Part shown: positions 52,945-63,088 of the stretch, piece by piece
Position numbering within the stretch: position 1 is the stretch's first letter
Layout: each line of letters begins with the position of its first letter
Source of the DNA: Azomonas agilis
GTDB lineage: Bacteria > Pseudomonadota > Gammaproteobacteria > Pseudomonadales > Pseudomonadaceae
NCBI RefSeq assembly: GCF_007830255.1
Contig: NZ_VLKG01000006.1
Span: 1 to 64,000, forward strand
DNA length: 64,000 bases
Direction: 5' to 3'
Notes under the pieces: model-generated
Told to the model about the DNA's origin: nothing
Databases searched by the model: none
Seen by the model: only the letters and a program-made list of their open reading frames with translations
Made by a program: the position numbers and the translations under genes

Positions 52945-54310
52945 TAGCCTCTTGCTCACGCTGATCTTGGCTATAAGCACAGACTCCAGCATAGCGGCCA
53001 GCCCGCCAGAAACACAGGACACCAAGTCCAGTGCTGCGAAGCACGATACGCCCCAAAGCCCAATCTGGATGGAGCGGGATTTAGATCTAACCTCGGTGTA
53101 TGTACAACAACAGGCGATTTTGCGGGTCAGGGTTTACCATGCCATTCCTCTATACGATGACAGCCAACTCAGCCCTTTGCGCCTTGATCATGCAGAGATT
53201 GAACCTCTAGGCTCAGCCATAGCCTCAGAAACCCTAGTCAATGGGCAGCGCTATGGCATGATCGAGACCCGTTACAGTATTTTTCCACAGGAGCCGGGTG
53301 TACTGAACATCAAGGCCCAAACCTTTACCGGCACAACTCCAGACAGCACCCGCAATACATTACAGCGTATTCAGCTTAATAGCAGTGACTTAAAGCTTAT
53401 CGTACGACCTAAACCTACAGAGTATCCAGCCCAAGCCCCTTGGCTTCCTGCACGCCACATCACATTGGAAGAAGCATGGAGCCCGACCCAAGAGTCTCAG
53501 ATATTGGGGACAGCTTTTAGCCGCCGCTTACGCCTTCAAGCACAAGGGTTAACAGCAGCTCAATTGCCGAGTTTAGATACTCCCGAACTGCCCGGTGTTC
53601 GTTACTACCCCGATCAACCGCGTCTAACTAATCAGGTCACAGAATACGGAGTACTCGGTGCGCGGGAAATGCGCTCGCTCCTGATTCCGATTCGAGCAGG
53701 CTCTTTCAGTACCCCAGCCACTGAATTAATCTGGTGGAATACTCAAGAAGATCGCTTAGAACGCATCCAAATCCCCAACCGCCACTGGAATATCCGCGAC
53801 AACAATCCCGTTGTAGCACAGACTATTGTGCCCCCCCCCACTCCTCAAGCACTGGCCACTTCTAAAGGATCTGGCTTGGCAGAGAACACTCAGATTTGGA
53901 TGTGGCAACTAAGTACATTGCTTTTTGCCTGCACCAGCATTTTAGGATTTGGACTGTGGTGGCGGGCACGCCATCAACCCGCCATCAGTACCCGATTGAT
54001 CTCCGATGAGGCACCTAAGCAACTGCTGTTGGAGGCACTGCGCTTAGCCTGTCTGCGTAATGATCCCCAAGGTTCACGACAGGCTTTGGATGCTTGGGCA
54101 CGGCAACAGCCAGAAACCTTAGCCAATATGGCCGCCCGCTTTAGCCCACTGTCTGAGGCATTGAACGCCTTAAATGGCGCACTCTACAGTGAAGCTGGAC
54201 AGCGTTGGCAGGGGGATGCCTTATGGGAAGCCATCAACGGCCTTCCCCCTAGACTTCAAGAAGGGCAGGAGCAAACTCAAAGCACCCTCCCCCCCCTGTA
54301 TCCCCAATAG
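52916..54310 (+). CDS. BatD-like periplasmic protein with membrane anchor
   Basis: 464 residues from ATG 52916 (MSSKNANILNSLLLTLILAI), with a signal peptide ending SSIAAS. The mature part has Ig-like beta-strand repeats (VYVQQQAILRVRVYHA, ETRYSIFPQEPGVLNI), then one C-terminal TM about 335-355 (MWQLSTLLFACTSILGFGLWW) and a cytoplasmic tail. This is the usual BatD architecture. It overlaps the BatB/C gene by 29 nt and ends the operon; pepN runs convergent, 2 bp away, with no obvious terminator. Confidence 0.87.
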   Translation: MSSKNANILNSLLLTLILAISTDSSIAASPPETQDTKSSAAKHDTPQSPIWMERDLDLTSVYVQQQAILRVRVYHAIPLYDDSQLSPLRLDHAEIEPLGSAIASETLVNGQRYGMIETRYSIFPQEPGVLNIKAQTFTGTTPDSTRNTLQRIQLNSSDLKLIVRPKPTEYPAQAPWLPARHITLEEAWSPTQESQILGTAFSRRLRLQAQGLTAAQLPSLDTPELPGVRYYPDQPRLTNQVTEYGVLGAREMRSLLIPIRAGSFSTPATELIWWNTQEDRLERIQIPNRHWNIRDNNPVVAQTIVPPPTPQALATSKGSGLAENTQIWMWQLSTLLFACTSILGFGLWWRARHQPAISTRLISDEAPKQLLLEALRLACLRNDPQGSRQALDAWARQQPETLANMAARFSPLSEALNALNGALYSEAGQRWQGDALWEAINGLPPRLQEGQEQTQSTLPPLYPQ

Positions 54311-54312
54311 GC

Positions 54313-56961
54313 TCAAGCCAGACTTTTGGTCACTACTTCATAAACATCCGGTGATAAATTCCCGGAGTTTAAAATCCGCTCCAGTTCGGCTTTCATTTGT
54401 TGCTGGCGCTCTGGAGCATACTTGCGCCACTTGGTTAAGGGTGTCAGTTGACGAGCAGCAATTTGTGGATTAGAGCCATTCAACTCAATCACCCGATCGG
54501 CCAAGAAACGATAGCCCGCACCATCAACACGATGGAAACCGGCATGATTCTGCCCAGCGAAAGCACCGATCAGCGCCCGCACCTTGTTGGGATTTTTTAA
54601 CGTAAAGGCTGAATGGCCCATCAAACTCTGCACCCGCTCCAAAGCTCTAGCCAAGGGAGAAGTCGCTTGCACACTGAACCACTGATCCATAACCAAAGGA
54701 TTGTCTTTAAACTCATGGGCAAAATCAGCCAAGGCGGTTTCACGCTCCGCCTCAAAGGGTGATTGAACCAGTGCAGCCAAGGCGGCAAAACGCTCAGTCA
54801 TGTTATCAGCCGTTTGGAACTGTACCAGACAAGCCGCCAGTACCTCTGGCCGCTCGGTCAGCATCAGATAAGAGAGCGCGGCATTTTGCAACGCACGGCG
54901 GGCAAAGTGCTCAGACTCCGCCACATAAGGCGTTTGGCGCGACACTTCGCGATTGTGCTGATAACGCAACCATAGAGAGTCAAATAGTGCCTCAGCAATC
55001 GCCTGACGCGCCGCCTGACGCGCTGCATGAATGGCCAAAGGATCAGCCACCGTAGCGATTTCAGCCAAATAGGCTTCAGCGGGTAAATTCAGCATTTCCG
55101 CCAACATCGCCTGATCCAACGAGGTATCTTGGAGCAAGGCATCATAAGCCTGAATCAAACGCTGATTGAGGATAGGCGTTTCCTTGCGCTGCACCTGCGC
55201 AATCATGGTCTGTAAAGACTGCACTGCCAATTGCTGGCCCGCCTCCCAACGATTAAAACCATCGCTGTCCTGCTGCATCAAAAACAGTAGTTGGTCTTGA
55301 GTATAGGGAAAGCTAAGCTTAATCGGGGCCGAAAAACCACGCAGCAGCGAAGGTACAGGCTCCTCGGGGATATTGATAAACACCAAGGACTGCTCCGCCT
55401 GATCAATACTGAACACAGCATGACCGCCTCGTGGAGCGGATTCCCCCGCCAAGTGCAGCGGCAATTCTTGACCTTGAGCATCCAAAAGCCCCAGAGCAAC
55501 AGGAATCACAAAGGGGAGCTTTTCTGGTTGACCGGGCGTTGCGGGGCAGCTTTGGCTAAAATTCAGGGTATAGGTTTTAGTCTGAGCATCGTATTGTCCC
55601 GTAACCGCTAGTCTTGGGGTTCCCGCCTGACTGTACCAGCGCTTGAACTGGGTTAAATCTAAGCCGCTGCTGTCTTCCATCGCCTTGACGAAATCATCAC
55701 AGGTCACGGCCTGTCCATCGTGGCGCTCAAAATACAAATCCGTTCCCTTGCGGAAGGCTTTTGGGCCAAGCAGGGTATGCAGCATCCCCACCACCTCTGA
55801 GCCTTTCTCATACACGGTCAGGGTATAGAAGTTGGAGATCTCAATAAAGGACTCAGGGCGTACTGCATGGGCCATGGGGCCTGCATCCTCAGCAAACTGA
55901 TGAGTACGCAGAAAAGCTACATCCTCTATACGCTTCACCGTGGCGGAGTTCATATCCGCTGAGAAAGCAGCATCCCGAAATACGGTAAAGCCCTCTTTTA
56001 GGGAAAGTTGGAACCAATCCCGGCAAGTCACGCGATTGCCCGACCAATTGTGGAAGTATTCGTGGGCAACAATAGCCTCCACCCGCTGGTGAGCGGCATC
56101 AGTGGCGGTTTCTGCCTTAGCCAACACGGCACTGGAGTTGAAAATATTGAGGCCTTTATTTTCCATTGCCCCCATGTTGAAGTCATTTACCGCCACGATC
56201 ATGAAGATATCCAGATCGTATTCGCGGCCATAAACTTCTTCGTCCCAACGCATGGATTTTTTCAGGCTATCCATCGCATGCTGGCACTTGTCGATGTTTT
56301 CCGGCTCAACATAGATGCGCAGAGCCACCTTGCGGCCACTGCACGTAGTAAAGCTATCCTCCACACACCAGAGATCACCGGCTACCAAGGCAAATAAGTA
56401 CGCAGGCTTTTTGAACGGATCTTCCCAAGTGACCCAATGACGACTGCCTTCTTCGCCTTGAGCAATGGGATTGCCGTTAGATAGCAGCACCGGATAACGC
56501 TTACGCTCGCCTTTTACCTTGGTGGTAAACAGGCTCATCACATCGGGGCGATCCAGATAGTAGGTAATCTTACGGAAACCCTCTGCCTCGCACTGAGTAC
56601 AGAACATGCTACCTGATTGATACAGCCCTTCCAGCGCTGTATTGCTCTCAGGGTGAATGCGTACCTGAGTTTCTAAGGTAAAAGCTTCGGCATTAGGCTG
56701 TAGACTGAGATGATCTTCATCCAACTGGTAATCCAGAAACGGCTTACCATCCAAGACCACTGAGAGTAACTCAAGGTCTTGCCCGTCCAGCATCAGCACG
56801 GGTAATCCATCACCTGCAGCCGGGTTGCGGCGCATCACCAACCGAGCCTGCACGAGGGTGTGGTCTTCGTGCAGATCAAAACTGAGATGGGTTTCATCAA
56901 TCAGGTAATCAGGTACCTGATAATCCGCAAGGTGGATCACTCGTGGCTGTTTAGTAGACAT
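54313..56961 (-). CDS. pepN: Aminopeptidase N (M1 family)
   Basis: Zinc aminopeptidase that degrades small peptides in the cytoplasm. 882 residues from ATG 56961 (MSTKQPRVIHLADYQVPDYL); an in-frame start at 57006 lacks family similarity. The exopeptidase motif is GAMEN (FNMGAMENKGLNIF), the zinc site is HEYFHNW with a downstream Glu in SLKEGFTVF (HExxH-x18-E), and the M1 C-terminal domain completes the length. It is convergent with batD and lies 75 bp after yeaC on the same strand. Confidence 0.95.
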   Translation of the reverse strand: MSTKQPRVIHLADYQVPDYLIDETHLSFDLHEDHTLVQARLVMRRNPAAGDGLPVLMLDGQDLELLSVVLDGKPFLDYQLDEDHLSLQPNAEAFTLETQVRIHPESNTALEGLYQSGSMFCTQCEAEGFRKITYYLDRPDVMSLFTTKVKGERKRYPVLLSNGNPIAQGEEGSRHWVTWEDPFKKPAYLFALVAGDLWCVEDSFTTCSGRKVALRIYVEPENIDKCQHAMDSLKKSMRWDEEVYGREYDLDIFMIVAVNDFNMGAMENKGLNIFNSSAVLAKAETATDAAHQRVEAIVAHEYFHNWSGNRVTCRDWFQLSLKEGFTVFRDAAFSADMNSATVKRIEDVAFLRTHQFAEDAGPMAHAVRPESFIEISNFYTLTVYEKGSEVVGMLHTLLGPKAFRKGTDLYFERHDGQAVTCDDFVKAMEDSSGLDLTQFKRWYSQAGTPRLAVTGQYDAQTKTYTLNFSQSCPATPGQPEKLPFVIPVALGLLDAQGQELPLHLAGESAPRGGHAVFSIDQAEQSLVFINIPEEPVPSLLRGFSAPIKLSFPYTQDQLLFLMQQDSDGFNRWEAGQQLAVQSLQTMIAQVQRKETPILNQRLIQAYDALLQDTSLDQAMLAEMLNLPAEAYLAEIATVADPLAIHAARQAARQAIAEALFDSLWLRYQHNREVSRQTPYVAESEHFARRALQNAALSYLMLTERPEVLAACLVQFQTADNMTERFAALAALVQSPFEAERETALADFAHEFKDNPLVMDQWFSVQATSPLARALERVQSLMGHSAFTLKNPNKVRALIGAFAGQNHAGFHRVDGAGYRFLADRVIELNGSNPQIAARQLTPLTKWRKYAPERQQQMKAELERILNSGNLSPDVYEVVTKSLA

Positions 56962-57038
56962 GATAGGCCTCGCTGGGGCCCATAGATGGCCCGTTACGGA
57001 CTGCAAAAAAAGAAAAGGAATGACTCCTACCCATCACA

Positions 57039-57314
57039 TCAATGGCGGGTTTCTGAAGTCTCAGTCAAAAACAGATCAGGAAACTCGCGGCGCTTATTTT
57101 TTGAAGAGGAGCAAGTCTGCCCTCCCATATAGCCTGTGCGCTGCTCTTCAGGTAAGTTTTTGTTTTCCCATGCGATCATTGCTTGCATGCATAGGTCGCG
57201 CTGCTCTGGAGTCAGTTTATTGCCGTTTTCCCACTTACCCAGCTCAACCGCCTGCTTCAGACTCTCGTAAATTTCTGGGGTGATCTGTTCGATCGCAGTT
57301 AAAAATGACGACAT
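57039..57314 (-). CDS. yeaC: DUF1315 (YeaC-like) protein
   Basis: 91 residues from ATG 57314, with GAGGTG 7 nt upstream; a GTG at 57323 adds three residues. MSSFLTAIEQITPEIYESLK and GKWENGNKLTPEQRDLCMQAMIAWE followed by EEQRTGYM are the DUF1315 features. A tail with GGQTCSSSKNKR is less conserved. It is adjacent to pepN, the same order as in Pseudomonas. Function unknown. Confidence 0.86.
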   Translation of the reverse strand: MSSFLTAIEQITPEIYESLKQAVELGKWENGNKLTPEQRDLCMQAMIAWENKNLPEEQRTGYMGGQTCSSSKNKRREFPDLFLTETSETRH

Positions 57315-57526
57315 GGACAACACCTCAATACCTTAGATGCCTTGTTTTCGCACAGCCTAGCTTCAGCCTGCTCGGTAAAGCTTCTGCATCGAGCTCCTGA
57401 TAACCATATCACAAGCGTCCCGAGTGTCTGCGGCCTGTTTTACCAAGATACGCTGAAAGTCGATATCTAATTATTTATAGGTATAATCCATAAGGAAAGC
57501 AGGGATACACAAACTAGGCATAGACA

Positions 57527-57600
57527 ACCAGAAACAACAAAGCCCGCACAGGGCGGGCTTTTGCGGCTGTTTCTGGTACTACTTGAAACTACCAGAAACA
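57527..57600. terminator. Nested/alternative hairpins downstream of tRNA-Pro
   Basis: A GC-rich stem GCCCGC/GCGGGC (57542-57547 with 57553-57558) followed on the minus strand by TTTG looks like the tRNA-Pro terminator. It is enclosed by ACCAGAAACA (57527-57536) pairing with TGTTTCTGGT (57568-57577). That second arm also pairs perfectly with a third copy at 57591-57600 (11 bp: 57568-57578 with 57590-57600). The RNA can therefore fold in two exclusive ways. Confidence 0.55.
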
Positions 57601-57606
57601 AGGGTC

Positions 57607-57683
57607 TGGTCGGAGCGACTGGATTCGAACCAGCGACCTTCTCGTCCCGAACGAGACGCGCTACCAAGCTGCGCTACGCTCCG
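57607..57683 (-). tRNA. tRNA-Pro (anticodon CGG)
   Basis: Read on the minus strand, 77 nt with acceptor CGGAGCG, D-arm, anticodon loop TTCGGGA giving CGG at 34-36, T-arm GGTTCGAATCC, and encoded CCA (57607-57609 on the plus strand). CGG reads CCG proline codons. Confidence 0.96.
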
Positions 57684-57758
57684 AATTTGGCGCGCATTTT
57701 ACACAAACTGCAATCCGTCACAAGATATCAAGCTGAATTTTTACCCCGATCAAATGCC

Positions 57759-58022
57759 CTAATCGCTTAAAAACATCCGCAATTGCCGTGCATCAAAAGG
57801 CCAATCTAGCTCAGCCCCTGTATCCAGACGTTGCAGTACAGGAATGCGCTGTTCATAGCGCTCATAGTGAGCGAGTATCTCAGTAATATCGACACACTCA
57901 ACCTGTAATCCATAAGCAACCCAAGGCATCAACAGAGCCTCCGCCTGCTCACACAGATGGCAGCCCACAGTGCCCAATAATTGGCAATTAGGCCATGCCT
58001 GATTAACCCAACCCGAAACCAT
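57759..58022 (-). CDS. Glutaredoxin-family (DUF836-like) protein
   Basis: About 87 residues. Redox motif CHLC in LGTVGCHLCEQAEALL (about 20-28), then VECVDITEI, YEQRIPVLQ with the cis-proline, as in the DUF836 thioredoxin-fold proteins. Two ATGs are adjacent (58025, 58022); AGGAG lies 4 and 7 nt from them, so the second is preferred; a TTG at 58037 is less likely. Divergent from the M23 peptidase gene across 57 bp. The partner protein is unknown. Confidence 0.78.
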   Translation of the reverse strand: MVSGWVNQAWPNCQLLGTVGCHLCEQAEALLMPWVAYGLQVECVDITEILAHYERYEQRIPVLQRLDTGAELDWPFDARQLRMFLSD

Positions 58023-58079
58023 CATCTCACTCCTCAAATCGGTACACTGACCCGAATAAACCGATCAGGAGCCCAACTG

Positions 58080-58910
58080 ATGCTACGCTGCATCCTTGTA
58101 TTCATTTTACTATTCCTCAGCCTATCTACTCAGGCCGACAGCTTTATCAATCGCCTACTCAACAAACCTGTTCCCGGCGGAGTTGCGGTTATTCCCCTAC
58201 CTGAAGGGCCTGCACCCAGTGTCCAGTATCAAGGTAAGCCCGTATTAGTAATTTCAGATAGCGCAGGCTGGTTGGCCATCGTAGGGATTCCACTGTCTGT
58301 ACAAGCAGGCAGTCAAAACATCTCCGTGACCCAAGGAAGTCAGCAACAGCAACTCGCTTTTAACGTGCAACCTCGTACCTATAAGGCACAGCACATTACC
58401 CTCAAAAACCAGCAGCAAGTTAGCCCAAACCCTGAAAACCTTAAACGTATTGAGCGGGAATTAGCGCTACAAAACCAAGCCTACCGCCAGTTTGACCCAC
58501 GCCAACCTAGCAATCTACTGTTCGACAAGCCAGTGGATGGCCCCCTATCCAGTCCTTTTGGATTGCGGCGTTTCTTTAACGGCGAAGAACGCAATCCACA
58601 CTCAGGCTTAGATTTTGCGGTTCCTCAAGGCACTCCGATTAAAGCACCCGCAGCGGGACGAGTGACGTTAATCGGCGACTTCTTCTTTAACGGCAAAACG
58701 GTATTTGTCGATCACGGCCAAGGCTTAATTAGCATGTTCTGCCACCTATCACGCATTGATGTGCAACAGGGTGATGAGCTAATCCGAGGCGCTGTAGTGG
58801 GCCAAGTAGGCGCAACCGGACGGGCCACAGGGCCACATTTGCACTGGAATATCAGCCTAAACGATGCCCGTGTAGATCCAAGCATTTTCATCGGAGCCTT
58901 CAAGCCCTAA
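58080..58910 (+). CDS. M23-family (LytM-type) peptidase
   Basis: 276 residues from ATG 58080 (MLRCILVFILLFLSLSTQA), with AGGAG at 58067-58071; a longer frame to 57981 is not supported. After a signal peptide comes a beta-rich N-terminal domain and a C-terminal M23 domain: SSPFGLRRFFNGEERNPHSGLDF with the H-x3-D zinc ligands, then ATGPHLHWNISL with the HxH motif, so the catalytic set is complete. A periplasmic murein hydrolase or elastase-like endopeptidase. leuA follows after 261 bp, an order I recall from Pseudomonas. Confidence 0.91.
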   Translation: MLRCILVFILLFLSLSTQADSFINRLLNKPVPGGVAVIPLPEGPAPSVQYQGKPVLVISDSAGWLAIVGIPLSVQAGSQNISVTQGSQQQQLAFNVQPRTYKAQHITLKNQQQVSPNPENLKRIERELALQNQAYRQFDPRQPSNLLFDKPVDGPLSSPFGLRRFFNGEERNPHSGLDFAVPQGTPIKAPAAGRVTLIGDFFFNGKTVFVDHGQGLISMFCHLSRIDVQQGDELIRGAVVGQVGATGRATGPHLHWNISLNDARVDPSIFIGAFKP

Positions 58911-58933
58911 CCCAAAATGCACGGCCCTAAATA

Positions 58934-59149
58934 GATTCCCTGTGTTCGGCAGGGATCTCTAAAAACCCCATAACAATTTATCTGAAGCTTTCTTCAGATC
59001 ATCAGCATAAAATTTCAAAAAATTAACAATTTGTGAGTTAAAATTGCTTTTTTAAATAACAAGTTGAAATTTTTATCCAATAAAAATAATGTTTCCAGCA
59101 TAAATACTCAATTAATCCTCAGTTGGAGCAATGTTTAACCAACTCCAAC
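58934..59149 (+). other. leuA leader region with three stem-loops
   Basis: Between the M23 gene and leuA: TCCCTG/CAGGGA (58937-58942 with 58950-58955), ATCTGAAG/CTTCAGAT (58980-58987 with 58992-58999) and GTTGGAG/CTCCAAC (59122-59128 with 59143-59149). The last ends 22 bp before the leuA ATG, near the ribosome site. The middle stretch is AT-rich. No leader peptide rich in leucine codons is seen, so classical attenuation is not supported. Confidence 0.4.
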
Positions 59150-59171
59150 GACCTGATTAAGGATTGACCTC

Positions 59172-60833
59172 ATGTCTATGCTCAAAGATCCATCGCGTAA
59201 ATACCAAGCCTTCCCCCCGATTCGTCTCACCGATCGGACTTGGCCTGATAAAACCATCACCCAAGCCCCCATTTGGGCCAGTTCAGACCTGCGCGATGGC
59301 AATCAGTCTCTGATTGAGCCTATGGACACTGAGAAAAAGTTACGCCTGTTCAAAACCTTGGTGCAGGTAGGTTTTAAGCAGATTGAGGTAGGCTTCCCAT
59401 CCGCTTCCCAGACCGATTTTGACTTTATTCGTACCCTGATCGACGACAAGTTAATCCCTGATGATGTAACCATTCAGGTATTGACCCAAGCCCGTGAGGA
59501 CTTAATCAGCCGTACTTTTGAGTCTTTAAAGGGCAGCAAACAAGCCATCGTCCATGTCTACAACGCGGTTGCCCCTGCGTTTCGGCGCATCGTTTTTAAC
59601 CAAGAAAAACAGGGTGTGGTACAGATTGCCGTTAAAGCAGCGCAATTAATGAAGCAACAAGCGGCTGCCTATCCAGATACGCACTGGACGTTCCAATATT
59701 CACCCGAGGTCTTTAGCTCTACCGAGTTGGATTTCGCAGTGGAAGTGTGTAATGCCGTGCTGGATGTCTGGCAACCAACGCCAGAACATCGAGTGATTTT
59801 GAACCTGCCCGCCACCATTGAGGCAGCTACGCCCAATGTATACGCCGATCAGATCGAATGGTTCTGCCGCCATATCAGCCGGCGTGACAGTGTGTGGATC
59901 AGTTTGCACACCCACAATGATCGTGGTACAGGCGTAGCCGCTAGCGAACTGGGCTTAATGGCCGGTGGCGATCGTGTCGAGGGATGTTTGTTTGGTAACG
60001 GTGAGCGCACAGGTAACGTCGATCTGGTGACGATGGCCCTGAACCTCTACACCCAAGGCATTGATCCTAAACTGGATTTTTCTGACATCGACGGCTTGCG
60101 CAAAATTGTGGAGGACTGCAATCAGTTGCCCGTACACCCACGCCATCCTTACGTGGGCGATTTGGTACACACAGCCTTCTCAGGCTCACACCAGGATGCG
60201 ATTCGCAAAGGCTTCACCCTGCAACGTACTAATCCAGAAGGCCTTTGGGAAGTTCCTTACTTACCCATTGACCCCGCTGATATTGGGCGCAGTTATGAGG
60301 CGGTAATTCGGGTCAACAGCCAATCCGGGAAAGGCGGCATCACCTATTTGCTGGAACAAGAGTATGGCATCAGCTTACCCCGTCGCCTGCAAATTGAGTT
60401 CAGCCAAGTGGTACAAAAAGAAACCGACCGCTGCGGCTTAGAGATGACCGCGCCTCAAATTTACGCCTTATTGGAGCAAGAATACCTGCAAGCCAACAGC
60501 CCTTATCAACTGAAAAGCCACCGCTTACAGGAAGAAAACGCGCGCTGCTCTGTCGATGTGGAAGTAGGCTTTAATAGCGATTTGTGCCATTGGCAAGGTG
60601 TAGGCCAAGGCCCCTTGGAGGCTTTAGTCGCTAGCCTGCCAGTTCAAGTAGAAATTATGGACTACAGCGAGCACGCCATTGGCAGTGGTACTCAAGCAAA
60701 AGCAGCCGCTTACATTGAGTTGCGCGTAGAGGGTGGTCGGGCGATACACGGCATTGGTATTGACTCTAACATCACCACAGCCAGCTTCCGGGCTCTGTTT
60801 AGCGCTCTGAACCGTACCTCACACCAACAATAA
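59172..60833 (+). CDS. leuA: 2-isopropylmalate synthase
   Basis: First committed step of leucine synthesis: condenses acetyl-CoA with 2-ketoisovalerate. 553 residues, the long type found in Pseudomonas and Actinobacteria (class II IPMS). Catalytic domain about 30-320 with [41 protein letters not shown] and [12 protein letters not shown]; the C-terminal LeuA allosteric domain (about 420-550) holds the leucine feedback site, with [24 protein letters not shown] lies 8 nt before the ATG. A strong terminator ends the gene. Confidence 0.95.
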   Translation: MSMLKDPSRKYQAFPPIRLTDRTWPDKTITQAPIWASSDLRDGNQSLIEPMDTEKKLRLFKTLVQVGFKQIEVGFPSASQTDFDFIRTLIDDKLIPDDVTIQVLTQAREDLISRTFESLKGSKQAIVHVYNAVAPAFRRIVFNQEKQGVVQIAVKAAQLMKQQAAAYPDTHWTFQYSPEVFSSTELDFAVEVCNAVLDVWQPTPEHRVILNLPATIEAATPNVYADQIEWFCRHISRRDSVWISLHTHNDRGTGVAASELGLMAGGDRVEGCLFGNGERTGNVDLVTMALNLYTQGIDPKLDFSDIDGLRKIVEDCNQLPVHPRHPYVGDLVHTAFSGSHQDAIRKGFTLQRTNPEGLWEVPYLPIDPADIGRSYEAVIRVNSQSGKGGITYLLEQEYGISLPRRLQIEFSQVVQKETDRCGLEMTAPQIYALLEQEYLQANSPYQLKSHRLQEENARCSVDVEVGFNSDLCHWQGVGQGPLEALVASLPVQVEIMDYSEHAIGSGTQAKAAAYIELRVEGGRAIHGIGIDSNITTASFRALFSALNRTSHQQ

Positions 60834-60844
60834 TGAGTTAGCCC

Positions 60845-60873
60845 AAGGCCGTACTGCCACCCAGTACGGCCTT
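60845..60873. terminator. Bidirectional terminator between leuA and the MCP gene
   Basis: AAGGCCGTACTG (60845-60856) pairs perfectly with CAGTACGGCCTT (60862-60873) in the 47-bp convergent gap. Confidence 0.88.
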
Positions 60874-60880
60874 GTTTGGC

Positions 60881-62380
60881 CTAAAGCATCCGTTTGTGCT
60901 TTTCTTCTAACATGGCATCCATCTCTTTCAACAGCACATAACTCTCTTCTTCAGCTTTGGACATTGCCTTAATAATTTCGTCTTTGATACTAGCGTTGTG
61001 TACCCAGTCTTCATGACGCAGGCCAACTGCCTTTTGTACTGCTTCATGAACGCGAATATGCGGTGCTTCCATCGCTTTATAGCCTTGGGTCTGGCTGAAG
61101 GTTTTACTGCCTGCTCCCTCGTAATACCATTTACCCAATCGACACTGGTGATGAGTCACTCCAACAGCCTGCACAGCCTCATCCTGTTTGATGGACGTAT
61201 CTAGGGACACATAGCCATTTTGTTTGTAGATGATGTGATCCACCTTAACCAAGGCATTCAGCGCCTGATCCTTAGCCACAGTCACCAGCTTACTGGTCTG
61301 CTGCGAGCGCCCTGAAAACACATCGAACTGCTCTCTAAAACCCGAAATCATCTCTCCCACTTTTTGGGCCGAATCATTCGAGTGATTGGCTTGTACCACC
61401 ATGTCATCCACTCGACTGCTAAAGCTGTTAATGGTGCTGGTCACTTCAATGGCGGCATCCTTGGTACGACGTGAAAGGGCTTTTACCTCATCGGCTACTA
61501 CAGCAAACCCACGCCCTTGATCCCCGGCCCGAGCCGCTTCAATGGCGGCATTTAGGGCCAACAGATTAGTCTGATCAGCAATGTCTGTGATGATGGATAA
61601 GGCTTCTTGCACTTTACGGCTGTCTTGCCCTAATTGCGCGACCGCATCCGTCACGGTCTGAATCGTGCGGGAAATCACCTCTAAGGAAGAGACAATCTGC
61701 TGTACCCCCTGCCGACTCTCTTGCGCTGCTTGCCCTGTCTCAAGCGTGATGGACTCGACTTGAGCCATCCGCTCGCCAATTTGAACTAAGTTAGTCTGAG
61801 TATCACGTAAATTAAGGATTAAATTACGGCTATTGAGCGAATGCAGCGCAGAGTGCATTTCATTGGCTGCCAGCAAGCTGACGTTTCTGCTCATGGTTTG
61901 TATCGAGTGATTAATATTGACCAAGGATTGCCGCAGTAGACCTGGCATACCACTGAGCATTGCAAACCGTTGATATTTCCCTTGGGCAACATTATCAAAG
62001 CAGGAGTTAACCTCTTTAAAATAGGACTCGACCTTATCCAAAAAGTCGTTGATTTCCCAAGCGATCTTACCCACCTCTCCCAGTTTTTTGGTGTTAGTGA
62101 TCCGGCGGTCAAAAGCCCCTGTATTAGCCTCATGCACCGTTTCAAAAATAACCTTTAGGGTCAGCAACACCCGCTCAGCACGCTGCAATAAGATCAGTAG
62201 AGGAATGAGCATCAAAGCGGGATTGAGCAGCCACCAAAAACTGGCATCGTATAACCCAATCCCAATCCCCGTGGTTAGCACAGCAATAGCCAACATACTG
62301 ACCGCTAAAATCTTGATACCTGTCGCTAAAAATGGCGCTCCTGCGCTTACACCCTGCGTCTGAGATTGATGGGCGCTCAT
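60881..62380 (-). CDS. Methyl-accepting chemotaxis protein with C-terminal CZB domain
   Basis: 499 residues, inner membrane. Two N-terminal TMs (about 22-45 and 50-65), no periplasmic sensor, a short HAMP-like coiled coil, and an MCP signalling domain with the hairpin tip [20 protein letters not shown] and [17 protein letters not shown]. The C-terminal 110 residues form a zinc-binding CZB domain ([17 protein letters not shown], then [14 protein letters not shown]), with the Cys/His set of that family. It overlaps a PAS-domain gene by 4 nt, so sensing is probably by that partner. A split Aer-type energy-taxis receptor is proposed. Confidence 0.88.
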   Translation of the reverse strand: MSAHQSQTQGVSAGAPFLATGIKILAVSMLAIAVLTTGIGIGLYDASFWWLLNPALMLIPLLILLQRAERVLLTLKVIFETVHEANTGAFDRRITNTKKLGEVGKIAWEINDFLDKVESYFKEVNSCFDNVAQGKYQRFAMLSGMPGLLRQSLVNINHSIQTMSRNVSLLAANEMHSALHSLNSRNLILNLRDTQTNLVQIGERMAQVESITLETGQAAQESRQGVQQIVSSLEVISRTIQTVTDAVAQLGQDSRKVQEALSIITDIADQTNLLALNAAIEAARAGDQGRGFAVVADEVKALSRRTKDAAIEVTSTINSFSSRVDDMVVQANHSNDSAQKVGEMISGFREQFDVFSGRSQQTSKLVTVAKDQALNALVKVDHIIYKQNGYVSLDTSIKQDEAVQAVGVTHHQCRLGKWYYEGAGSKTFSQTQGYKAMEAPHIRVHEAVQKAVGLRHEDWVHNASIKDEIIKAMSKAEEESYVLLKEMDAMLEEKHKRML

Positions 62381-62916
62381 GATGAAATATCCTTACGAAC
62401 CAAGTCCAAAACAAAGGAGGTGTAATCAGTATTTTTAGTCTTCAACAATTCAGCCAAATAGGTTTGTGAGCGCTGTATCGCCTCTTGTCCCTTAGCTTGT
62501 TGCTCCAAAGCCGCCATCTGTTGGTATATGGGAATCAAAATAGCCAAGTTTTCGGGAGAGGGTTTACGGCGTACCGAGTAGTAACCACGCAAGTGGCCTG
62601 CGGCATCCCGATCTGGCGTAACGTTGGCCAAAACCCAGTAAAAAGACCCGTCTTTACACAGGTTTTTAACGTAACCAAAAAACTCTTCGCCGGCTTGTAG
62701 GGTGCTCCACATCAACTTAAACACCCCACGCGGCATATCCGCATGCCGCACAATATTATGGGGCATACCCAATAACTCTAACTCCGAATAGCCCGCGATC
62801 TTCATAAAGGTGCGGTTCGCGTAGGTGATCACGCCTCTAGTATCTGTTTTAGAGACGATAAACTCGCTTGCATCCAGCCTAATCTCACGATTGTTAGGCA
62901 CAATCTCTCGCCTCAT
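62377..62916 (-). CDS. Aer-like PAS-domain protein
   Basis: 179 residues from ATG 62916 ([20 protein letters not shown]); a frame to 62949 adds 11 residues. PAS domain about 25-120 with [49 protein letters not shown] and [21 protein letters not shown], the Aer-type PAS signature that usually binds FAD. A helical tail follows. There is no membrane segment, so it should act as a soluble sensor for the MCP whose gene overlaps its stop by 4 nt. FAD binding is predicted from family. Confidence 0.84.
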   Translation of the reverse strand: MRREIVPNNREIRLDASEFIVSKTDTRGVITYANRTFMKIAGYSELELLGMPHNIVRHADMPRGVFKLMWSTLQAGEEFFGYVKNLCKDGSFYWVLANVTPDRDAAGHLRGYYSVRRKPSPENLAILIPIYQQMAALEQQAKGQEAIQRSQTYLAELLKTKNTDYTSFVLDLVRKDISS

Positions 62917-63088
62917 GCTACCTCCGGCCTGCTTTAGAGCACTAACCATCGTTGTATGGTATTGATACCGATCTGTATACGAAGTCTGTGTCCGAAAAAG
63001 GCACCGTAACGGAGGACTAAGCCATCGGTATTCTGATTATTTTCCTTGAACGTCATAATCACACAAGCCCGGTTTTAAGGTAAAAAAC

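Noticed and set aside
58911-59171. Leucine leader peptide for leuA attenuation
   Set aside because: No short frame with clustered Leu codons and ribosome site is present.
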